From: Zobellia galactanivorans
GTDB taxonomy: Bacteria > Bacteroidota > Bacteroidia > Flavobacteriales > Flavobacteriaceae
NCBI RefSeq assembly: GCF_000973105.1
Contig: NC_015844.1
Span: forward strand, 3,716,501 to 3,780,500
Direction of reading: 5' to 3'
DNA: 64,000 bases
Shown: positions 26,743 through 35,956 of the stretch, piece by piece
How positions within the stretch are numbered: position 1 is the stretch's first letter
Layout of the letters: each line of letters starts with the position of its first letter
Translations under genes and position numbers: made by a program
Notes under the pieces: model-generated
Told to the model about the DNA's origin: nothing
Database searches by the model: none
What the model saw: only the letters and a program-made list of their open reading frames with translations

Positions 26743-27567
26743 TTAATGCGTCCTTTTTTTTAACTCGACCACTCGTTTTCTATTGTTGATTAGACTTTTG
26801 GTTTTTGAATAAACCAAGAGGTAGAGGGTAGCGGTCCCGAATGAAATAAGGGTACCTAGGTATATCCCGAACAAGGGGTAGACGATAGATACCGTTAATG
26901 AATAAATGATCAAAGAAAACATCCCTATGGGAACGTTTTTAATTACGGTATGTACGTGTTCTTTGGAGTAGGTATAGTGGATAATCAACATTAAGGGGAA
27001 AAGGGTCGTGGGGAAGGCAGAGAAAAGCCCCGCCCAGTTGGGGCCCACAAATTTGGGAACACTGGTGATCAGCAAAATGATCAAAGCGGCAAAAAAGGCC
27101 CTCACAAAAAGAATCTTAAAATTGAGTTTGGCCTTGGTCTCAATGGTAATGTTCTTGATTTCCCTGAACAGGTAGATGTACAGTAATGCAAAAGCAATAG
27201 GTATGGATATCGCTAGAAATATATTGATTTCAATAAGGTGCAATAGCCAAACTATTATAAAATAACCGAGTATGGCCGATAAGGAGGAAAGGAGGATGTT
27301 GAGCTTGACAAAGTACTTTGATGCGATGTAGTAAATATAGACAAACGATAGGGCAGCGGTAAGTCCGATCATATTATAAACGGCACTTTTCGCGGCGTAA
27401 TCGGGACTTACTTCCAGTCCGAAAAAGAATAAGGTTATGGCGGAACCGGTGGGGTATCCTGATAAAATTCCGGCGACCTTCGGACTCACATTTTCCGCAA
27501 GAAGGGATAGGCCGATAACAAAGACAATGGCAACGGCCAATTTAATTAGGAATAGTAGTTCGGTCAT
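26743..27567 (-). CDS. Integral membrane protein with internal duplication
   Basis: The 274-residue protein has about eight hydrophobic helices. Two halves look related: VSPKVAGILSGYPTGSAITLFFFGLEVSPDYA (about 28-58) and FVGPNWAGLFSAFPTTLFPLMLIIHYTYSKEHV (about 168-200), each followed by four helices. A Gly-x-Leu-Ser-x-x-Pro loop entering a helix is typical of small transporters or GlpM/DUF3147-like proteins. The substrate is unknown. The C-terminus is basic and cytoplasmic. It is monocistronic and converges on the toxin-antitoxin pair. Confidence 0.65.
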   Translation of the reverse strand: MTELLFLIKLAVAIVFVIGLSLLAENVSPKVAGILSGYPTGSAITLFFFGLEVSPDYAAKSAVYNMIGLTAALSFVYIYYIASKYFVKLNILLSSLSAILGYFIIVWLLHLIEINIFLAISIPIAFALLYIYLFREIKNITIETKAKLNFKILFVRAFFAALIILLITSVPKFVGPNWAGLFSAFPTTLFPLMLIIHYTYSKEHVHTVIKNVPIGMFSLIIYSLTVSIVYPLFGIYLGTLISFGTATLYLLVYSKTKSLINNRKRVVELKKRTH

Positions 27568-27821
27568 TTTTCTCGATATAAATAGATGCTATCCTTTTAA
27601 CCTTGCAATTGAACATATGGGCGGTAGGTCTTTCTAGGAAAATCCCTTTTTAGGACGGTGCAAAATTCATCAAATTATCATTAATGTTCGTGTTTCTGGG
27701 GAGAATTCTTTTATAAAAAAACGAGGTTTATTTCCCCGTGGTACCCTATCGAGGATCGATAAAGGGGATATAATTTGCTTATAGGGTCTTTCTATCCTTC
27801 CCCTTGGGTATTGACCATAAG

Positions 27822-27855
27822 AAGGCGCATCACCACAATCGATGGGATGCGCCTT
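27822..27855. terminator. Hairpin downstream of the 27922 outer-membrane gene
   Basis: AAGGCGCATC and GATGCGCCTT form a perfect 10-bp stem with a 14-base loop. The minus strand continues CTTATGG, so the T-run is weak. The remaining bases of 27568-27921 hold no gene. Confidence 0.5.
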
Positions 27856-27921
27856 GAGCAGGCCTATTCCATACACTTGAAAAGGCCTCGAACGGTGTTG
27901 GCAATTATAAAATGAGCAAAA

Positions 27922-30348
27922 TTAGTTGCCGCCCACCCGGTTTATTTCCTCCAAGCTGTTTTTTCGAACTTCCCGTTCGGCTTTATTGCCCTTGTCAAAG
28001 CTATAGCGCAGGTTAAGGCTTAGGGCCTGTTGCCAGAAATATTGTTTGAGGTTAAAGTAGTTTCCGCCGTAAGTGGCATCGACTGTCATGTCCATACTCT
28101 TAAAAATATCGGTGGCCCTTAGGGAAACGTTCAGTTTATTGTCCATAAAAGAGCGTTTAATGCCTGCATCTACCCACCATTGGCCGTCGATATTATAAAT
28201 TCCGTTAATCGTTGGTCCGTTGACCGTAGCACTCACCTCCAGTTTAAAATCCGCTGGAAGGTTGACCTGGTGGTTGGTTTGGGCCATAAAATGGAGGTTG
28301 TTGTTATTGATTATTTCGTTGTCCATTTCCATTTTATAGTTTTGGTGGGTTAGGCTCAGGTGATTATTGGTTTGCCAGAAGGAAGCCAATTGGATCGGTG
28401 CAATTACCGTGGCATTGTAACTTTTGTAATAATCCAGGTTACTCGTGGTGTATGTAGATTTACCGGTTATGGGATCGGTAGATGGTTCTTCGGCCATATA
28501 GTTTTTCGTGTAATCATAACTCAGTATAAGATTGTACTTTCTAAAAAAGGTCTGCCCTAATTTAATGACGTTGGATATTTGAGGCTGTAAATCGGGGTTA
28601 CCTACGATAGACGTATTAGGGTCTAGGTAAAACAGAAATGGATTCATTAACTGGTAATTAGGACGGGTAATTCGCCTGCTAAAGGAATAATTCAGTTTGT
28701 AATTATCGTTTACTTGCTGTTCAACGGAAACATTGGGGAACAGATTGAGGTAATCGTTATTATTCGTTTGATCGAGGATAAAGGATTGCCCCTGGCCATT
28801 GGTTTTTTCTATGCGCAATCCTCCTTGAATATTCCAGGTATCGTTAATGCGGTTGCTATAGTTTACATATCCGGCAAAGATTTCTTCTTCATATCGGAAG
28901 TCATTGCTTCCGTCTGGATCTAAAGTACTGCCTTCCCCTATGCCCAAATAGGCCTGCAGCGCACTGTTTGAAATTACCTTACTGGCCTTTACGCCTGTTT
29001 CAAGCGTTGAGGTAGGGGACAAGGGTAGGCTGAAGTCGATTCTTGCGGCATAGATATCGAAGTCGGAGTTGCTTTCGTTGGATAGGGTTTCGAAGGGGGC
29101 AGAACCATCTTCTGAATACAAATATTGATTCCTGAATTGAGATTCGCTTTCCTTTTGCAACCTAACGTAATCGACATCCGCCGATATGCGGGTTCCCAGC
29201 GTATCGAGTTTTCCTGTGTAATGAAGGTTGATCCGTGCATTTCCAAAACTTTCATCCATATGGTTTTTGGCATCGATATCCACAGAGGTATCGTTGTTCA
29301 TAATTCCAAGGCTTTTAAGGTTCCAGTCTTGCTTGCGGTCTTGGTACGTAAAATTCCCCATGATTCCCAAGCTGTGTTTTTCGTTTAAGTCATAGTCGGT
29401 TCCGAGCTTGAGCGATGGAACAAAACGTTTGCTGGTCTGTACCCCATCCTGACTATAATAGCTATAGGTGCTAACCTCCGGAAAGGTTCGGTAAGAGAAG
29501 GCATCCCTTACCAAGCCCCGTTGTGAGGCGTCTATGTTTAAAAAGGAGTTCCATTTCCCCTTTTTATAATTTAGGTTGGCACCGCCGTTGAAGAGGGTTT
29601 GCCGGCCCATTTTTATTCCGGTATAAACACTTCCGTTTATACCGCTAAGGGTATTCTTTTTTAGGGTGATGTTGAGTATACCGGCACTTCCTTCGGCATC
29701 GTATTTGGCCGAGGGGTTGGTGATCACCTCAATGTTTTCGATATTTTCCGCAGGCATATTTTCAAGTAGGGTTTTAAGTTCTTCGGAAGAAAAATAAGTG
29801 AGGCGGTCATCTATCATGACGGCGACCCCGTCTTTACCGTTGATCTGAAAATCGCCATTTTGGGAGACGGATACGCCCGGTGCCTTGGTCAGCATCTGGT
29901 AAGCGGTGTTTCCTGCCGCAAGGGAGCTTCCTGCGACCCGCATTACCACTTTTCCGTTTTCGGCACGCACCTGGGGCCTCCAGGTTTTTACGACTACTTC
30001 ATCGAGTATGGTGGTTTCTTCGTTAAGGGTGATGCTGCCAAAATCCTTACTAAATCCGGGACCGGTAACCTCAAATTCCGGGGTGAGGGTATGGGTGTAT
30101 CCTATGGCGCTAAACTGCAGGTAATACGTTCCGGTAAGCTTGGGCTTCAAACTAAACTGTCCGTCTATATCGCTCATTGTTCCGGTAACCATGGTCGAGT
30201 CGGGCAGTTTCATTAAGGCGACCGTCGCAAAGGAAACGGGTTCCTCGTTTTGGTCGTACAACGTTCCGTTGAGGTTCGGGCCTTGGGCCAACAAAAATTG
30301 GCTTACAAATAGGGCCATTAATGCGAAAATTAGCTGAAAAAGTTTCAT
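27922..30348 (-). CDS. Outer-membrane beta-barrel protein with carboxypeptidase-regulatory domain
   Basis: The 808-residue protein has a signal peptide ending FLLAQ. A carboxypeptidase-regulatory-like domain (LNGTLYDQNEEPVSFATVALMKL, about 25-105), a plug-like part (VMRVAGSSLAAGNTAYQMLTKAPGVSVS, IEVITNPSAKYDAEGSAGILNITLKKN) and an OMP_b-brl_3 barrel follow. It is a paralogue of the 9689-12061 product. Members are TonB-receptor-like with mostly unknown cargo. The gene is divergent from a LytS/LytR two-component pair at 30545, a common pairing in Flavobacteriia, so that pair may control it. Confidence 0.87.
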   Translation of the reverse strand: MKLFQLIFALMALFVSQFLLAQGPNLNGTLYDQNEEPVSFATVALMKLPDSTMVTGTMSDIDGQFSLKPKLTGTYYLQFSAIGYTHTLTPEFEVTGPGFSKDFGSITLNEETTILDEVVVKTWRPQVRAENGKVVMRVAGSSLAAGNTAYQMLTKAPGVSVSQNGDFQINGKDGVAVMIDDRLTYFSSEELKTLLENMPAENIENIEVITNPSAKYDAEGSAGILNITLKKNTLSGINGSVYTGIKMGRQTLFNGGANLNYKKGKWNSFLNIDASQRGLVRDAFSYRTFPEVSTYSYYSQDGVQTSKRFVPSLKLGTDYDLNEKHSLGIMGNFTYQDRKQDWNLKSLGIMNNDTSVDIDAKNHMDESFGNARINLHYTGKLDTLGTRISADVDYVRLQKESESQFRNQYLYSEDGSAPFETLSNESNSDFDIYAARIDFSLPLSPTSTLETGVKASKVISNSALQAYLGIGEGSTLDPDGSNDFRYEEEIFAGYVNYSNRINDTWNIQGGLRIEKTNGQGQSFILDQTNNNDYLNLFPNVSVEQQVNDNYKLNYSFSRRITRPNYQLMNPFLFYLDPNTSIVGNPDLQPQISNVIKLGQTFFRKYNLILSYDYTKNYMAEEPSTDPITGKSTYTTSNLDYYKSYNATVIAPIQLASFWQTNNHLSLTHQNYKMEMDNEIINNNNLHFMAQTNHQVNLPADFKLEVSATVNGPTINGIYNIDGQWWVDAGIKRSFMDNKLNVSLRATDIFKSMDMTVDATYGGNYFNLKQYFWQQALSLNLRYSFDKGNKAEREVRKNSLEEINRVGGN

Positions 30349-30544
30349 AACGGCAAAATTTTAAGTTGTTGTGTTTTATCGTTTTCAGTAGCAAATATGC
30401 CGTGATCGCAGGGCTTGTAGAAGTGGTTTCCGATGAATCGGGATATGGGATAAATGAATCGGGATATGAAGGGAATGAAACGGAAGGATAGGTAAGCGAA
30501 TTTTAGGAAATTGGCGGTAGTATAAGCATTGAAACCAAAGAAGT

Positions 30545-31708
30545 ATGCAATCGGGAAAGAACAGAAATATTTTATATTTTTATCTTAAACACAAGGTATC
30601 TTTTATTAAACTTAAAGAAGAAAATAATAGCCTAACCCAAGGGGAATCGTCGCGTTCGCGTTTTTCAATGGTCCTTGAAAAAATCGGAATAGCGGCCCTC
30701 ACCACGCTTGTCGTTTTTGAAACGGTAATCTATATGAACGTGGGAAAGGTGAAGCTCTTTTTCTCTATATATGAGTTGCAAGAACTTTTCTTTGCCTTTG
30801 TCTTTCTGCTCACCTTGTTCGGGACCCACAGTTTGATCTCGGTATGGATGAAGCATCGGTTTTTCATGGAAATCAACCGTTTTTTGAAGCTTTTTATTGA
30901 AATGTTGATCGTAATTTCCTCCACCTTGCTCATTTATATGGTAACCAATTACCTTCCCTTGGTCCTAATCTTTGGGGAGGAAGGGCTTTTGCCGGTACGT
31001 GTGAGAACGGCATTTATATCGGGCACCTTTATCTCTTTGTTCTTCTACTATTTTGTAGAGCGCGAACGGCACAAAAACCAATTGCAGGCCGAAATGCTGC
31101 GCTCGGCAAGGCTTCAGAAAGAAAATTATCAAGCCCAGTTAGAGGGACTCAAAAACCAAGTGCAGCCCCATTTTTTGTTTAACAGTCTAAACGTTCTGAG
31201 GTCGTTGATCCACAAAGACCCAGGGAAGGCGACCGAGTTTACCCAAAGGCTGTCGGACCTATACCGTTCTTTTCTCGCGTATGGCGATGAACCCTTGATT
31301 TCCCTGGAAAAGGAACTGGAAGTAAGCAAAGCCTATATTTTTCTACTTGAAACCCGTTTTGGAAAGGCCCTGCAAATAAGCTTGGACATACCCGAGGATA
31401 GCTTATCCTACTTTCTGCCTCCCGGGGCCTTGCAGACACTTATTGAAAATGCCATAAAGCACAACGGGTCCACATCTAAAAATCCGTTACAGGTAAGAAT
31501 TTATATCGAGGAAGGAAAGTTGGTGGTACGCAACAGGCTTCGCCCGAGGCTTGAAAAGACTACTTCGACAAAAACAGGCTTGAAAAACCTAAAAACGCGT
31601 TACAGGTTCCTTTCCCAAGAAGAAGTGGAATGGGTAAGGACGGAGGAGGAATTTATAGCCAGGCTTCCGTTGTTAAAAGTGGAGAATTATGAAAATAGTA
31701 ATAGTTGA
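30545..31708 (+). CDS. LytS/YehU-type membrane histidine kinase
   Basis: The 387-residue protein has four transmembrane helices (residues about 47-170), then a coiled linker (KNQLQAEMLRSARLQKENYQAQ) and a His_kinase domain. The phospho-accepting histidine is His209 in NQVQPHFLFNSLNVLRSL, followed by an ATP-binding domain with the N-box LIENAIKHNG. Start 30545 is the longest choice. An internal ATG at 30668 is also plausible, because the first 40 residues are atypical. It overlaps the response regulator gene by 20 bases, so the two are translationally coupled. The stimulus is unknown. Confidence 0.88.
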   Translation: MQSGKNRNILYFYLKHKVSFIKLKEENNSLTQGESSRSRFSMVLEKIGIAALTTLVVFETVIYMNVGKVKLFFSIYELQELFFAFVFLLTLFGTHSLISVWMKHRFFMEINRFLKLFIEMLIVISSTLLIYMVTNYLPLVLIFGEEGLLPVRVRTAFISGTFISLFFYYFVERERHKNQLQAEMLRSARLQKENYQAQLEGLKNQVQPHFLFNSLNVLRSLIHKDPGKATEFTQRLSDLYRSFLAYGDEPLISLEKELEVSKAYIFLLETRFGKALQISLDIPEDSLSYFLPPGALQTLIENAIKHNGSTSKNPLQVRIYIEEGKLVVRNRLRPRLEKTTSTKTGLKNLKTRYRFLSQEEVEWVRTEEEFIARLPLLKVENYENSNS

Positions 31709-32459
31709 AGATGAGCCCTTGGCCGGAGATGCCCTCGAAGAACTCGTTCTAAAGCTCAGGCCCGATTATGAGGTGTTGACCCGGATCGAGTCGGTCGAGG
31801 AAGGCATAGAATGGTTTGATACCCATGATGCGCCGAACTTGATCTTTTGCGACATCCATCTTTCCGATGGCCAGAGCTTTGAGATGTGGCGGGAGGTAAA
31901 AATCGACTGTCCTGTTATATTTACGACGGCCTATAACCAATATGCCATAGAGGCCTTTAAGGTCAACAGTATCGATTATTTGTTAAAGCCGATCAAGGAG
32001 GAGGAGCTTCAAAAAGCCATTGAAAAGTATGAAAGCCTGCATAAGGAAGCGCTTTCCTCCGAGATGAAAAACTTGCGGAATTTGATTGAAAACTCCGTGT
32101 TGGAACGGGGGTATCGCGAAGTCAAGACCAGGTTTATGGTAAAAACCGGGCAGGTGATAAAGAGCATTTCCACGAGCGACGTAGCTTATTTTATTGCGGA
32201 AGAAGGCGTGGTGCTGTTGGTCAATTTTAAGGGGAACCGCTTTGTGATCAACTATACCCTAGACCAATTGGAAGCGCAATTGGACCCCCAGATGTTTTTT
32301 AGGGCCAACCGTCAATTGGTGGTAAACATCCAGGCCGTAAAGGAGGTAACGCCCTATTTTAAAGGTCGCCTGTATTTACTCTTGGAACCGGCCCCGGACG
32401 GAGACCAGGTAATCAGTAGCGGAAAGGCGAACGCTTTTAAGGAATGGTTGGATATGTAA
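31689..32459 (+). CDS. LytTR-family response regulator
   Basis: The 256-residue protein has a receiver domain with the acidic pocket VEDEP (7-11), phospho-acceptor Asp55 in NLIFCDIHLSDG, and YLLKPI near 100. A C-terminal LytTR DNA-binding domain spans about 150-250 (FMVKTGQVIKSISTSDVAYFIAEEG, FFRANRQLVVNIQAVKEV, RLYLLLEPAPDG). It partners the overlapping kinase. Likely targets include the divergent outer-membrane protein gene. Confidence 0.92.
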   Translation: MKIVIVEDEPLAGDALEELVLKLRPDYEVLTRIESVEEGIEWFDTHDAPNLIFCDIHLSDGQSFEMWREVKIDCPVIFTTAYNQYAIEAFKVNSIDYLLKPIKEEELQKAIEKYESLHKEALSSEMKNLRNLIENSVLERGYREVKTRFMVKTGQVIKSISTSDVAYFIAEEGVVLLVNFKGNRFVINYTLDQLEAQLDPQMFFRANRQLVVNIQAVKEVTPYFKGRLYLLLEPAPDGDQVISSGKANAFKEWLDM

Positions 32460-32491
32460 GGACTTGGCGGACTTCCGGGCTCGTGCCGTGC

Positions 32492-33355
32492 TTACCCTTG
32501 ATCGCTATGGTTTTTGTTCAATTCCAGTTCCATTTCTACTTGTTCAAGATGGTTTTCAAGTCCGATTTGGTTAAAAAAAGCGTTTATGGCCTTTGACTTT
32601 TTATCTACATTGATTACTGAGAGTGTATTTCCGTACTTTTCGTTTAGTCTTAAAATTAAGGCGGAAGCTATTCCCTTTTTTCTGTGATCCTTGTTGACGG
32701 CAATTTGATGTATCCGTTGGCTAACTGGGTTGAAAATAAGATATCCGACGAACTGATTTTCTATAAAAGCACCTAAAGAAATGTTGGTGTCTTTTAGGGC
32801 AGTGAGAACGTTCTTTGAGTTTTGCCAAGTAGGGGAAACCTCCCAAAAGGATTCCATCAACGGCCAGTTATAGTGCTGTAATGGCTTGATTTCGATGTGC
32901 TCGGTCGTTTTTGAAATTTCAACGTATCCCTTGTAGCAAGATAGTTCTCTTTTAATTTTAAATCCGGATTTTTTATAGGAGGCGATTGCCGGAATATTCT
33001 TGGTAATCACTTCAAGTAGAAGAGTGTCTATTCCTTTTTCAACGAGAACGGGAAGAATGAATCGATACATCTGTTTTGTTAGTCCCGACCCTCTTTTTTC
33101 CGGAATAACCCCGGTCCCTCCGTTGTACACTATTTTTTTGTGGTCAATGCTGTCGTATCCGTGTAAAATGAAGGCTATCAGTTTTCCATTGTCAAAGACC
33201 CCGACCGATAGGTCAAGGTCAATTTTATCCGCAAGCATTTTAGCGCTTAGTTGTTCTTCGGTTAGTTTAAACGAAATGAAATAGTCGGAAAAAGCATGGT
33301 TAAAAGCTTGTAAGATGCTTTTTTTATCTACGCCTTCTAAAGTTTTTATTTCCAT
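32492..33355 (-). CDS. Double GNAT-domain N-acetyltransferase
   Basis: The 287-residue cytoplasmic protein carries two GNAT folds. The first has the acetyl-CoA loop GVIPEKRGSGLTKQMYRFILPVL (about 80-102). The second has QIAVNKDHRKKGIASALILRLNEKYG (about 220-245), with the canonical R-x-x-G-I-A motif. The acceptor substrate cannot be deduced. One base separates its start from the stop of the small gene at 33357, so they form a pair. No attC-like box is visible between its stop and the converging response regulator gene. Confidence 0.85.
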   Translation of the reverse strand: MEIKTLEGVDKKSILQAFNHAFSDYFISFKLTEEQLSAKMLADKIDLDLSVGVFDNGKLIAFILHGYDSIDHKKIVYNGGTGVIPEKRGSGLTKQMYRFILPVLVEKGIDTLLLEVITKNIPAIASYKKSGFKIKRELSCYKGYVEISKTTEHIEIKPLQHYNWPLMESFWEVSPTWQNSKNVLTALKDTNISLGAFIENQFVGYLIFNPVSQRIHQIAVNKDHRKKGIASALILRLNEKYGNTLSVINVDKKSKAINAFFNQIGLENHLEQVEMELELNKNHSDQG

Positions 33356-33356
33356 T

Positions 33357-33572
33357 TTAGGGGTTCGTAATTATAGGTAAAATTTCCTCGTCTAATAAAG
33401 TCAGACTCGATTCGCTATAATCTAATCCGCCATCTAGCTTTTTATTGAAACTCGCAATTAGTCGTTCGGCATTATGAGTTGATTTTTCGATAAAGTCTAA
33501 TTGAGCTTCATCAATGGAGGGCACATTTGTTTTGCCATTTCGTTTTTTCTTAAAAAAGTCAAATATTCCCAT
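33357..33572 (-). CDS. Small cytoplasmic MGIFDFFKKK-type protein
   Basis: The 71-residue protein starts MGIFDFFKKKRNGKTNVPS, a leader shared by several Flavobacterial accessory proteins, including the one at 5132-5581. The rest is helical (IDEAQLDFIEKSTHNAERLIASFNKKLDG) and ends after the family's usual length is cut short. It may be a complete small protein or a truncated relative. The start lies 17 bases from the GTTAGACAAC box of the attC-like site just upstream, as seen for other genes in such units. Function unknown. Confidence 0.6.
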   Translation of the reverse strand: MGIFDFFKKKRNGKTNVPSIDEAQLDFIEKSTHNAERLIASFNKKLDGGLDYSESSLTLLDEEILPIITNP

Positions 33573-33587
33573 ATTTTTTATTTTTAA

Positions 33588-33645
33588 ATGTTAGACAACG
33601 GTAAAGTATATGGCGTGTAGCGCCCCACACGGCGTTATGGTTTTG
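33588..33645 (-). repeat. Short attC-like site
   Basis: On the plus strand, GTTAGACAACGG (33590) and GTTATGGT (33634-33641) flank a GGCGTGT / ACACGGC stem at 33612-33633. In minus orientation it has the box order NNN-AAC to GTT-NNN and sits between two genes. It is much shorter than the sites at 20300 or 62381. Confidence 0.45.
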
Positions 33646-33670
33646 TATAGATTGGTATATGTTTGGCTTT

Positions 33671-35425
33671 CTAATGTTGAAATAGTTTAATAAAGCTATC
33701 CTTTTGTAAATTGTCCAAAGAAAAATTGTAGTCGGCGTCTTCGATTTTTTCTACAATTTCAGCACCAAGCGCAAGGATTAGATCTCTAAATAAAATTGGA
33801 TTACTCCATTGTTGAAACAATGCTTTTGTGGCCAATAGCGATATTTCTGAATTGCCCGAAACCCTGCTTGCTCCTGCTCCAATATTAAGCACTACAAAGC
33901 ATTGTCTTTCCTTTTCAGGTATAAGCATACCAAGAATAGTTTGTCGTTGAACTGATTGACATTTGGTTTCAAGAAATAGGTTGTTGGGATCCATCATATA
34001 GTTATAATCGATTTTATCTCCCTTGCCGACAATTATTTTGTACTCACAGTTTTCTTCACCGGTATAGACATTATTTTTAACCAAGGTAGGTTCACTTAGT
34101 CCGTTTTGGGCATAGAGATATTCAACTGCGCCATTGGGGGCATTGGTAATATCACCGGAATACATTAAACTACCCTCACCTTGTTTGTAATCTGAATTCC
34201 AACCAATTTTTCCACCAATATTCAGCCCTGATAAATCTAAGTCGTGTGCTCCCCAGTCGTTTTCCCAATAGATGCCAACAGCCAAAGATTTACCAAAGAT
34301 TTTACTGCCGGTAGGAATGTTCCCTACGAACATTTTTTCAGAAGTAGGTAATGAAAATTCAACATTATGAGGGAGGAAAAACTTTTTTCCGTTGAGGTCA
34401 AATCTCTTTTCGCAATACTGCATCAAAAAATCATAGTTTGACCGAACGACTCGTGAAACTTTATTCGTTTTGACAAAAGATTTTCCATTTCGAATTCTAT
34501 AGGTAAAAGCAAATTGACCTTGTAATCTTGTATGACAAGCCGACAATGCTCGAAATAAGGCAAATGGTGTGGCATTGTCTAACCAATGTTTATCCTTATC
34601 CAATAGAATAATGCTTGTAGCATTATTTAGAGGGTTGCCAACTAAAGGCTTGTGATGAATTTTTGAAAGTTTGGATATTTTGTTAATTGTTTTCGGGCAT
34701 TTTGTCTTGAATGCTAGAAATAAAGGTTTGAAACGATTGAATATTTCAGCTAGCCTTTCCAATCCGAATTGTTCAAATTGTACGGCAGGATTGTAGTTGG
34801 ATTTCTTAATTGCTTCGATAACTTCGTCACTTTTAATAAGAAGTGATTCACCTGTTGTACGGTATAAAATGTACCGAAAGAATTCCAATATATCAGTTGG
34901 TACTATACTATATGTATCAGCAATTTTGATAGTTGCTTCTTTATTTTTAATATTTTCATTTCCTGTAAATTGATAAGAAAGTTCATCAACTAAAACGGAA
35001 ATTATATCATTGATGGTTTCTTCTTTTAGGGCAATGCCCGATTGTAATAAGCTTAAACACTTTTCAATAAGCTCTTCTTGCGGACACCCTTTAATGACTT
35101 TGAATTTTACTTTTAAATCGGGGGATTCAAGAACTTCGTTTGGAATATAAATCTCATCTTGAAAGTTACTGCCATAAGTAGAAATATAATGTTTGATTTG
35201 CTCAAATAACAATTCCGTTCGAGTGCTCTTAAAAATTTGGTTCCAAGATTTATGGAAAGTTTTGTTTAATCCAAAACCATCTAATTTTTCATTTTCATAA
35301 AAGCGAATAATTTCTTCTTTCGCCCACAAAGCACCTGATTCAATTATATATCCTTGTTCTGAAACAAATGGTTTTTCATTAGTTTCCTTAAGCTTAACTG
35401 AATTGAATAGCTTTAATGTTTTCAT
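33671..35425 (-). CDS. Large protein of unknown function with a TerD-like segment
   Basis: The 584-residue cytoplasmic protein has no signal peptide. The N-terminal 250 residues are helical. Residues about 275-345 contain an AT-rich helical block with LFRALSACHTRLQGQFAFTYRIRNG. Residues about 390-470 resemble the beta-sandwich of TerD/stress proteins: AVGIYWENDWGAHDLDLSG, SGDITNAPNGAVEYLYA and DYNYMMDPNNLFLETK. The C-terminus is SFIKLFQH. I do not recognise a family with certainty. It lies alone between two attC-like sites (33588 and 35615). It might be a phage- or stress-related protein. No catalytic motif is clear. Confidence 0.6.
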   Translation of the reverse strand: MKTLKLFNSVKLKETNEKPFVSEQGYIIESGALWAKEEIIRFYENEKLDGFGLNKTFHKSWNQIFKSTRTELLFEQIKHYISTYGSNFQDEIYIPNEVLESPDLKVKFKVIKGCPQEELIEKCLSLLQSGIALKEETINDIISVLVDELSYQFTGNENIKNKEATIKIADTYSIVPTDILEFFRYILYRTTGESLLIKSDEVIEAIKKSNYNPAVQFEQFGLERLAEIFNRFKPLFLAFKTKCPKTINKISKLSKIHHKPLVGNPLNNATSIILLDKDKHWLDNATPFALFRALSACHTRLQGQFAFTYRIRNGKSFVKTNKVSRVVRSNYDFLMQYCEKRFDLNGKKFFLPHNVEFSLPTSEKMFVGNIPTGSKIFGKSLAVGIYWENDWGAHDLDLSGLNIGGKIGWNSDYKQGEGSLMYSGDITNAPNGAVEYLYAQNGLSEPTLVKNNVYTGEENCEYKIIVGKGDKIDYNYMMDPNNLFLETKCQSVQRQTILGMLIPEKERQCFVVLNIGAGASRVSGNSEISLLATKALFQQWSNPILFRDLILALGAEIVEKIEDADYNFSLDNLQKDSFIKLFQH

Positions 35426-35614
35426 CTATTAAAGTTAAAAATGTAAGTGAGGAGTAATTGCCAGAAATATAGGAGCTCCTTTTACTCACTATTTTTAATT
35501 AAAAATCCGGCGAGAAGTATTTTTTCAGGGAAATAGGAACTTCTTTTGCCGGAAAGTATTTGTCTACAATTTTACTTTAAAATATTTATTTTTCCCATTT
35601 TATTTTCTCTGTTT

Positions 35615-35950
35615 GCATATAACGTTAAGAATACCATTTCGTTGCGGAAAACCTTGTAGACTTTTCCACTTATGAAATCGGGCCATTGGGTAGTTGCTAT
35701 TTTGTTGATTGCCTCCTAAAAACTTAAAAGTACTTTAATGAGGCTTATGTGGATCCGTTTAACCACATATCAATAGTTGGTGGCAGGGTTACTGTTATTG
35801 GTCACAGGTTTTCATTCATATCTTGTCTTCCGACTATTGCCATAACTCAATGTTTTGGTTCAGGTTTACACCAAATCGAACCATGTGCAATTGTAGCCGA
35901 CGGTACGCGAATGGTATTGTAGCACCCCGTAGGCCGCTATGGTTACATAT
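35615..35950 (-). repeat. Long attC-like hairpin region
   Basis: Plus-strand outer boxes are GCATATAAC (35615-35623) and GTTACATAT (35942-35950). The inner arms GAATACCATTTCG (about 35629) and CGAATGGTATTG (about 35908) are inverted. The loop of about 260 bases contains no gene. This fills the gap 35426-35956 together with an AT-rich leader. Confidence 0.45.
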
Positions 35951-35956
35951 CCCGTA

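Noticed and set aside
27670-27876. 68-residue minus-strand frame
   Set aside because: It spans the terminator-like hairpin and has no family features.
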